Assembly (NCBI GenBank): GCA_003250275.1 | Contig: QKGW01000443.1 | Span: 1-5,250, forward strand | DNA: 5,250 bases | Direction: 5' to 3' | Source: Alphaproteobacteria bacterium | GTDB taxonomy: Bacteria; Pseudomonadota; Alphaproteobacteria; Rhodospirillales; Rhodospirillaceae | The notes under the pieces: model-generated | What the model saw: only the letters and a program-made list of their open reading frames with translations | Databases searched by the model: none | Told to the model about the DNA's origin: nothing | Part shown: positions 1-5,250 of the stretch, piece after piece | How the letters are laid out: every line of letters begins with the position of its first letter | Position numbering within the stretch: the first letter of the stretch is position 1 | Made by a program: the position numbers and the translations under genes

Positions 1-1619
1 TCGATCTTGTCCTGGCGCAGGGTGTACTTCCAGGTGTGGCGCAGGTTTTCGCTGAGGCTGTAGCCGGCGCGGAGCGAAAAACCGGTGGTCTGGTAGTCGT
101 AGGAGCTCTCGTCCTGCCAGTCGCGGGTGATGCGGAAGAGATCGAAGCCCGCCGCCACGTCGCGATCGAGGAAATACGGCTCGGTATAGGAGATATCCGC
201 CTCGGTGCCGGACTGCGCCAGGGCGAGATTGAAGCCCAGCTGCTGACCGGTGCCGAGCAGGTTCTTTTCGCCGAGGCCGAAGATCACCTTCGCGCCGTCG
301 TCGGTCGAGTAACCCGCGCCGAGCGTCACTTCGCCGGTCGACTGCTCCTCGACGTTGACCTTGAGGGTGACCTTGTCGGGGTCGGTCTGCGACGGTTCGG
401 TCTGGATGTCGACGCTCTTGAAGAACCCGAGGTTCTGGAGGCGCTGACGGGTGCGCCGCACCTTCGCCGAGTTGAAGGGATCGCCTTCAACGAGACGGAA
501 CTCGCGGCGGATCACCTCGTCGAGGGTGCGCAGGTTGCCGTTGATCTCGATGCGGTCGACGTAGACGCGCGGGCCGGGATTGATGCGGAAGGTGAGATCG
601 ATGGTGTGCTTTTCGCGGTCGCGGACGATATCCGGCTTGATATCGACAAACGCGTAGCCGAGCGCGCCGACCGCGTCGGTGAGCTTCTGGATCGAGTTCT
701 CGACCTCGTCGGCGTTGTACCAGTCGCCTTCCTCGAAGGTCAGCTCCTTGAGCAGCACCGAGGGATCGTCGAGTTCCGGCAGGGTCGTCTCGATGTCGAC
801 CTTGTTGATCGCGTAGCGCTCGCCCTCGTTGACGGTGAAGGTGAGGAAGAAGCCTTCGCGGTCCGGGCTGAGTTCGGCGATCGCGGATTCGATGTTGAAG
901 TCGGCGTAGCCCTTCGAGAGATAGAAGCGGCGCAGCTTTTCGCGGTCGAACGCCATGCGCTGCGGATCGTAGGTATCCGAGGTCGACAGGAAGCGGTACC
1001 ACGCGGTTTCCTTGGTGAGGATCTCGTCGCGCAGCTTGTCGTCGGAATAGTGCTTGTTGCCGTTGAAGGAAACCTTGCGGACGTAGGTGACCGGGCCTTC
1101 GTTGATCTCGAACACGAGATCGACGCGGTTCTGGTCCTGCTTGATCACCTTCGGCTCGACGGTCGCGCCGTAGCGGCCGGAGCGGCGATAGATTTCCTGG
1201 ATGCGCTCGACGTCGGAGAGGACGCGGGTGCGGGTGTAGACCGAGCGCGGGCGCAGCCGCACCTCGGCTTCGAGGTCCTCGTCCTTGACGCGCTTGTTGC
1301 CTTCGAAGGCGACGCGGTTGATCACCGGGTTCTCGACCACCGCGACAACGAGGTCGTTGCCGTCGCGGCGGATGCGCACATCGGCGAACAGGCCGGTGGC
1401 GAACAGGCTCTTGAGCGAGCGGTTGACCCGCTCGGCATTGAGGGTGTCCCCTTCCTGGAGCGCCATGTAGGAGCGGATCGTCGCGTCCTCGATGCGCTGC
1501 GTGCCCTCAACCCGGATATTCCCGACGGTCTGCCCCAGTGCGGCGCCGACCGGAACGGCCAAAAGCGTAGCCGCAACCACTCCACAGCGAACGTGGCGAC
1601 CCAACTTTCTTGCGCGCAT
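1..1619 (-). CDS. bamA: Outer membrane protein assembly factor BamA, N-terminal part, cut by window edge
   Basis: Central Omp85-family subunit of the BAM complex, which folds and inserts beta-barrel proteins into the outer membrane. Translating the minus strand from the ATG at 1619 gives 539 codons open to the edge; the family is usually about 750-850 residues, so most of the barrel is missing. Residues 1-29 form a Sec signal peptide (RARK n-region, hydrophobic GVVAATLLAVPV core, likely cleavage after ALG before Q30). Five POTRA domains follow: about 32-99 (starts VGNIRVEGTQRI, contains LFATGLFADV), 100-176 (INRVAFEGNKRV), 178-267 (KVSFNGNKHYSD, with KETAWYRFLS and DTYDPQRMAFDRE), 270-348 and 351-425 (RIEINGNLRTLDEVIRREF, with LQNLGFFKSV). 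The barrel starts at about 427 (STGEVTLGAGYSTDDG) and includes EKNLLGTGQ and YTEPYFLDRD (478-487). The position downstream of rseP is the classic arrangement. The frame is uninterrupted and the family match is strong. Confidence 0.97.
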   Translation of the reverse strand, partial: MRARKLGRHVRCGVVAATLLAVPVGAALGQTVGNIRVEGTQRIEDATIRSYMALQEGDTLNAERVNRSLKSLFATGLFADVRIRRDGNDLVVAVVENPVINRVAFEGNKRVKDEDLEAEVRLRPRSVYTRTRVLSDVERIQEIYRRSGRYGATVEPKVIKQDQNRVDLVFEINEGPVTYVRKVSFNGNKHYSDDKLRDEILTKETAWYRFLSTSDTYDPQRMAFDREKLRRFYLSKGYADFNIESAIAELSPDREGFFLTFTVNEGERYAINKVDIETTLPELDDPSVLLKELTFEEGDWYNADEVENSIQKLTDAVGALGYAFVDIKPDIVRDREKHTIDLTFRINPGPRVYVDRIEINGNLRTLDEVIRREFRLVEGDPFNSAKVRRTRQRLQNLGFFKSVDIQTEPSQTDPDKVTLKVNVEEQSTGEVTLGAGYSTDDGAKVIFGLGEKNLLGTGQQLGFNLALAQSGTEADISYTEPYFLDRDVAAGFDLFRITRDWQDESSYDYQTTGFSLRAGYSLSENLRHTWKYTLRQDKI

Positions 1620-1663
1620 CAATGCCGCCCCCCAGTCAAAACACACAACCCCCGAAGGCCACC
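1620..1663 (-). other. rseP-bamA intergenic gap, 44 nt
   Basis: This is the only untranslated gap in the window. Read on the minus strand it contains a TTGACT hexamer (1639-1634), with no recognisable -10 box at the right distance, and a G6 run just before bamA. No stable hairpin followed by a T-run is visible, so bamA most likely continues the same transcript. An internal promoter serving bamA alone cannot be excluded by eye. Confidence 0.6.
1628..1633 (-). promoter_or_regulatory. Possible ribosome binding site of bamA (G6 run)
   Basis: Six consecutive G residues on the minus strand lie 8 nt before the bamA ATG. A G-run can pair with the anti-Shine-Dalgarno CCUCC through one G-U wobble, and no better AGGAGG-like sequence is present. 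The position supports the ATG at 1619 over the TTG directly before it or the GTG nine codons upstream. Confidence 0.5.
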
Positions 1664-2764
1664 TTACGAGAGCCAGCGGACAATGTAGCGCGAAATGTCG
1701 TTCCACGTCGCGAAGATCATCAGTGCGCCGACGAGGCCGACACCGATCTTGAGACCGATATCCTGCACCCGTTCGGGCAGAGGGCGACCGCGCACCACTT
1801 CGAACGCATAAAACAGCAAATGCCCCCCATCTAGCAAGGGGATCGGCAACATGTTGATGAGACCGAGGTTGACGGAGAGAAACGCCATCAGGGTGATCAG
1901 CGACAGCACGCCGGAAGCCGCGGCGTCGGCGGAGACCTCGGCGATGCGGATCGGCCCGCCGATATCGCTCGAGCCGCGCACGCCGCGGATCATCTGCCCG
2001 ATCGCGACGAAGGTGTCGCGGACGATTCCCCCGGTCATCTTGGTAGCCGAGGAGAGCGCGGTGAACGGCCCCTGGCGCTCCAGCATCGTCTCGCCCGAGG
2101 AGGTCACGCCCATCAGCGGCGTACGCTCGACGTCGCCGAAACGGTCGGTGCGCTCGACGATGCGCGGGCGGATGTCGAAGGTGACGTGCCGCCCGCCGCG
2201 GTCGACGGTGACGTTCATCGTGCGGTCGATGGCGAGTTGGGTCATCTGCCGCACCTGCTCGAAGCGGGTGACTTTCTGGCCGTCGATCTCGACGAAGCGG
2301 TCGCCGGTCTTGAGCCCGGCGTCCTCGGCGGCGGAGTGCGGCAGCACCGCGCCGATCACCGGGCGGGTGGTCGGCTGGCCGACGGTCATGAACAGCGCGG
2401 CGTAGACGACGATGGCGAACAGCATGTTGGCGCCCGGCCCGGCGGCGACGATTGCCATGCGCGAGAGCACCGGTTGAGTCGGGAACGCGTGGCGGGGATC
2501 GTGTTCGACCGCCTTGGCATCCGGGCGGGCGCTCGCGGCATCGGCGTCGCCGAGCATCCGCACGTAGCCGCCGAGCGGGATCAGGCAGAGCTTCCAGCGC
2601 GTGCCGTGCTTGTCGACCCAGCCGAAGAGTTCACGCCCGAAGCCGATCGAGAACGCCAGCACCTTGACGCCGCACCAGCGCGCGACGAGGAAGTGCCCCA
2701 TCTCGTGGACGAACACCACGCCGGAGAGCACGAACAGGAACGCCAGGGTCTGATAAAGCGCCAT
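1664..2764 (-). CDS. rseP: RseP/MmpA-family site-2 intramembrane zinc metalloprotease
   Basis: Inner-membrane protease that cuts substrates within or near the membrane. Family members cleave anti-sigma factors (E. coli RseP on RseA), signal-peptide remnants, or polarity factors (Caulobacter MmpA on PodJ); the substrate here cannot be read from the sequence. The 366-residue protein opens with a membrane segment carrying the zinc motif HEMGH (20-24; H20, E21, H24). PLGGYVRM (63-70) lies in the membrane-associated loop. A second hydrophobic segment with GPGAN follows (about 103-127), then a single PDZ domain (about 128-205, with the GLKTGD turn). The third catalytic block is NMLPIPLLDGGH (304-315; zinc ligand D312), and a last membrane segment is at about 338-356. 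E. coli RseP is about 450 residues with two PDZ domains; one PDZ and a shorter chain are usual in alphaproteobacteria. The start is supported by GAGGA 7 nt upstream. It ends TAA, 44 nt before bamA. Confidence 0.96.
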   Translation of the reverse strand: MALYQTLAFLFVLSGVVFVHEMGHFLVARWCGVKVLAFSIGFGRELFGWVDKHGTRWKLCLIPLGGYVRMLGDADAASARPDAKAVEHDPRHAFPTQPVLSRMAIVAAGPGANMLFAIVVYAALFMTVGQPTTRPVIGAVLPHSAAEDAGLKTGDRFVEIDGQKVTRFEQVRQMTQLAIDRTMNVTVDRGGRHVTFDIRPRIVERTDRFGDVERTPLMGVTSSGETMLERQGPFTALSSATKMTGGIVRDTFVAIGQMIRGVRGSSDIGGPIRIAEVSADAAASGVLSLITLMAFLSVNLGLINMLPIPLLDGGHLLFYAFEVVRGRPLPERVQDIGLKIGVGLVGALMIFATWNDISRYIVRWLS

Positions 2765-3987
2765 TACAACATCCTCGATTTGTCGGGCGCGGCGACGACG
2801 GTTCGCGCGCAGGCCCCGATCTCCGCCTCGGCGCATCGTCGCGCGTCGGCATCGATGGCAAGGACGTCGGCGATGGTGCGGGGCACCGGCGCAGCGCAGA
2901 CGGAGAGAACCCGCTCGACCACTTCGGGGATGTCGAGGAAGCCGATGTCGCGCCGCAGGAAGGCCTGCACCGCCACCTCGTTGGCGGCGTTCAAAAGAGT
3001 AGGAACCCCGCCGCCCTCCTGCAAGGCCGCACGGGCGAGCGCGAGGCAGGGGAAGCGTTCCTCGTCGGGCGCAGCGAAGGTGAGCGCCGACATCTGCGCG
3101 AAGTCGAGGCGCTTCACCGGGGTCGGCATCCGGTCGGGCCACGCCAGCGCCACCGCGATCGGCGTGCGCATGTCGGGTTCGCCGAGCTGCGCGAGGACCG
3201 CGCCGTCGCAATACTCGACCATCGAGTGGATCACCGACTGCGGATGGATCACCACGTCGATGCGCGGCTCGGGCACGTCGAAGAGGTGGAACGCCTCGAT
3301 CACCTCGAGGCCCTTGTTCATCATCGTCGCGGAATCGATCGAGATCTTCGCGCCCATCGACCACTTCGGATGGCTGACCGCCTGCGCCGGAGTGACGTCG
3401 GCCATCTCGCGGCGGGTCAGGGTGCGGAACGGGCCGCCCGAGGCGGTGAGGATCAGGCGTTCGATGCGCTCGGGGCGTTCGCCCGCGAGCACCTGGAAGA
3501 TTGCGCTGTGTTCGGAATCGACCGGCACCAGCGCGGTGCCGTGGCGCGCGAGTTCCTGTTTGAACACCGCACCGGCGCACACCAGGCATTCCTTGTTGGC
3601 GAGCGCGAGAACCTTGGCGTTGCGCGCCGCCGCCAGCGTCGGCTCCAGGCCCGCCGCGCCGACGATGCCGCCGATCGCCCAATCGACCGGGCGTTCCGCC
3701 GCCTCGATCAGCGCGTCGTGCCCCGCCGCCGCCTCGACGCCGGTTCCGGCGAGGCCGTCCTTGAGCGCCGGGTAGAGGTCGGCACGGCCGATCACCGCCA
3801 CCGCGGGCTTGAGGCGGCGCGCCGCCGCGATCAGGTCGTCGACGCGGGAATGCGCGGTCAGCGCCTCGATCGCGAACCCCTCGCGGTCGCGCGCGAGCAG
3901 GTCGAGAGTGGACGTGCCGATCGACCCGGTCGCTCCCAGAACCGAAACCCGCTTGGGCGCACGCCCCGCCGTCTCCGATCCGATCAT
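2764..3987 (-). CDS. dxr: 1-deoxy-D-xylulose 5-phosphate reductoisomerase
   Basis: Cytosolic NADPH- and divalent-metal-dependent enzyme that rearranges and reduces DXP to 2-C-methyl-D-erythritol 4-phosphate, the committed step of the MEP isoprenoid pathway; its product ultimately supplies UppS, encoded just upstream. The protein is 407 residues (E. coli about 398). An N-terminal Rossmann region carries GATGSIG (18-24), then LANKE (129-133). The metal and substrate site is VDSEH (156-160; D157 and E159 match the known metal ligands), with SGGPFR (183-188), the flexible-loop stretch HPKWSMG (206-212) and SATMMNKGLE (219-228; S219, N224, K225 and metal ligand E228). HPQSVIHSMVEY and NAANEVAVQAFL (333-344) complete the family pattern. 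All expected catalytic residues are present. The ATG at 3987 gives about 12 residues before the first beta strand. The frame stays open far upstream, but that part overlies cdsA and is not Dxr-like. It ends TAA within TAATG, shared with the rseP start. Confidence 0.98.
   Translation of the reverse strand: MIGSETAGRAPKRVSVLGATGSIGTSTLDLLARDREGFAIEALTAHSRVDDLIAAARRLKPAVAVIGRADLYPALKDGLAGTGVEAAAGHDALIEAAERPVDWAIGGIVGAAGLEPTLAAARNAKVLALANKECLVCAGAVFKQELARHGTALVPVDSEHSAIFQVLAGERPERIERLILTASGGPFRTLTRREMADVTPAQAVSHPKWSMGAKISIDSATMMNKGLEVIEAFHLFDVPEPRIDVVIHPQSVIHSMVEYCDGAVLAQLGEPDMRTPIAVALAWPDRMPTPVKRLDFAQMSALTFAAPDEERFPCLALARAALQEGGGVPTLLNAANEVAVQAFLRRDIGFLDIPEVVERVLSVCAAPVPRTIADVLAIDADARRCAEAEIGACARTVVAAPDKSRML
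2772..2776 (-). promoter_or_regulatory. Ribosome binding site of rseP, inside the end of dxr
   Basis: GAGGA sits 7 nt before the rseP ATG, an ideal Shine-Dalgarno sequence and spacing. It lies within the last codons of dxr (encoding Ser-Arg-Met), so the same bases serve as coding sequence and initiation signal. It fixes the start of rseP at 2764 and supports coupled translation through the TAATG junction. Confidence 0.8.
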
Positions 3988-4791
3988 GCCATCGCGTCCA
4001 ATACGAACAGGGCCGCAACCGCCAGCACTGAGGCGGTCAGGAGCCCGTCGACGCGGTCGAGGAGACCGCCGTGACCGGGAATCAGCCGGCTCGAGTCCTT
4101 CGCTCCGACCCGCCGCTTCACTCCCGATTCGAACAAATCGCCGATCTGCGCCACCACCGCGAGCACCGCGCCCGCGAGCGCCATGCCCGCCCAGGGCCGC
4201 CCAGGACCGCCGACTTCGGTGGCGAGCCCGACCGCGACGCCGACGAGCGCTGCGCAGAACATCCCGCCGACGAGACCGGCCCAGGTCTTGTTGGGGCTGA
4301 CCGCCGGCATCAGCTTGGGGCCGCCGATGGCGCGCCCGAAGGCATAGGCACCAATATCGGTCGCCCAGACGCTCGCGAACACCCAGAGCGTCGCCGCGAG
4401 CCCGTAATCCTCGCGCAGCGCGAGAAGCGCCACCGCGGGCAGGCCGACGTAAAGCGGCCCGAAGCCGATCAGCGCGAGATCGACGCCGCGCCGGCCATTC
4501 GCCGCCGCACCCGCGCCGACCACGATGGCGAGCACGGGGAACGCGAATGCAACGCGCGGATCGAACGCCGCCGTGCCGACCGCGGCGCCGACGCCCGCGA
4601 TCGCGAGCCAGGCGAGGCCCCTCGCCTTCGGCGCGAGCAGGCCGTGCCACTCCCAGATCAGCACCGCCGCCATCGCGGCGATCAGAATAGCGAAGACCGC
4701 GCCGCCGAACCAGATCACCGCGAGCATCGCCGGCATCATCACCAGCGAGCTGGCGATGCGGGTGGCGAGCCCGCTCTTGCGCCGGGGGGTG

Positions 4792-4811
<20 letters not shown>
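3984..4811 (-). CDS. cdsA: Phosphatidate cytidylyltransferase (CDP-diglyceride synthetase)
   Basis: Integral inner-membrane enzyme that converts phosphatidic acid and CTP to CDP-diacylglycerol, the branch point to phosphatidylethanolamine, phosphatidylglycerol and cardiolipin. The protein is 275 residues, close to the E. coli enzyme (about 285). The family signature is complete at residues 229-255: it begins SGVKRR, contains the KD pair (K238, D239), then PGHGG (245-249) and ends LDRVD. Upstream conserved blocks are WEW (53-55), TDIGAYAFGR (151-160) and SPNKTWAG (172-179). Several hydrophobic segments, roughly 22-36, 38-54, 66-82, 88-103, 114-131, 181-197, 207-223 and 257-271, fit a multi-span protein. 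The ATG at 4811 overlaps the 3' end of uppS by 20 bp; a GTG is the second codon, so the start could be one codon later. It ends in TGA overlapping the dxr ATG (ATGA). Confidence 0.97.

Positions 4812-5250
<439 letters not shown>

Noticed and set aside
487..1585. Minus-strand open frames at 487-1002 and 1322-1585
   Set aside because: They are out of frame with bamA, within it, and Arg/Ser/Pro-rich with no domain. The bamA frame runs uninterrupted through both.
1628..1633. G6 tract before bamA as a phase-variable homopolymer
   Set aside because: Six bases is short for slippage-based switching and is expected by chance at this GC content. A ribosome-binding role is the simpler reading.
1634..1639. 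TTGACT as the -35 box of a bamA promoter
   Set aside because: At 17 nt downstream the sequence is CGCGCA, inside the bamA coding region, which does not resemble a -10 box.
1649..1660. GGCCTTCGGGGG after the rseP stop as a terminator hairpin
   Set aside because: Only about two base pairs can form around the TTCG loop, and no clean T-run follows, so it is not a convincing terminator.
36..1688. 550-codon open frame on the plus strand opposite bamA
   Set aside because: The translation has biased composition and no domain, while the opposite strand encodes a clear BamA. High-GC codon bias on one strand commonly leaves such antisense frames open.
2765..4018. Upstream extension of the rseP frame to 4018, which would give a 784-residue fusion
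   Set aside because: The extra 418 residues are an out-of-frame reading of dxr. The GAGGA at 2776-2772 and the family N-terminus place the start at 2764.
2186..4074. Long plus-strand open frames at 2186-3775 and 3226-4074, opposite rseP and dxr
   Set aside because: They are antisense to genes whose catalytic motifs are all intact. Their translations are Arg/Ala/Ser-rich without recognisable motifs.
3988..4650. Upstream extension of the dxr frame to 4650, which would give a 628-residue protein
   Set aside because: The extra 221 residues overlie cdsA out of frame and are Arg/Gly/Ala-rich. The Dxr family start fits the ATG at 3987.

Overview
The window is a compact, high-GC stretch of bacterial chromosome with all genes on the minus strand. 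Read in the direction of transcription (from position 5250 down to 1), it holds uppS (3' part only), cdsA, dxr, rseP and bamA (5' part only). This is the conserved envelope and isoprenoid cluster of Gram-negative bacteria. The order uppS-cdsA-dxr-rseP-bamA, the single-PDZ RseP of 366 residues, the strong G/C third-position bias and the style of the protein sequences suggest an alphaproteobacterium, perhaps Rhodospirillales-like. That placement is inference; no rRNA or lineage marker is present.

Layout: 5250-4792 is the C-terminal 152 residues of undecaprenyl diphosphate synthase. 4811-3984 is CDP-diglyceride synthetase, overlapping uppS by 20 bp. 3987-2764 is DXP reductoisomerase, starting in an ATGA overlap with cdsA. 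2764-1664 is the RseP/MmpA-type intramembrane metalloprotease, starting in a TAATG overlap with dxr. After a 44-nt gap, 1619-1 encodes the signal peptide, five POTRA domains and the start of the beta-barrel of BamA, which runs off the window edge. There is no gene-free stretch over 300 bases. I see no RNA gene, mobile element, repeat array, CRISPR, convincing promoter or terminator.

How the genes work together: Dxr commits carbon to the MEP pathway for isopentenyl diphosphate. UppS polymerises isopentenyl diphosphate into the C55 lipid carrier used for peptidoglycan and O-antigen export. CdsA makes CDP-diacylglycerol, the precursor of phosphatidylethanolamine, phosphatidylglycerol and cardiolipin. 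RseP cleaves membrane proteins, in many bacteria as part of envelope-stress signalling. BamA inserts beta-barrel proteins into the outer membrane. The overlaps suggest one polycistronic, translationally coupled unit.

I looked for an undescribed system and did not find one. This is an ordinary, well-conserved core region. The observations in Part 2 are modest details of gene architecture and annotation pitfalls, chiefly that the real bamA frame lies opposite a long spurious plus-strand open frame.
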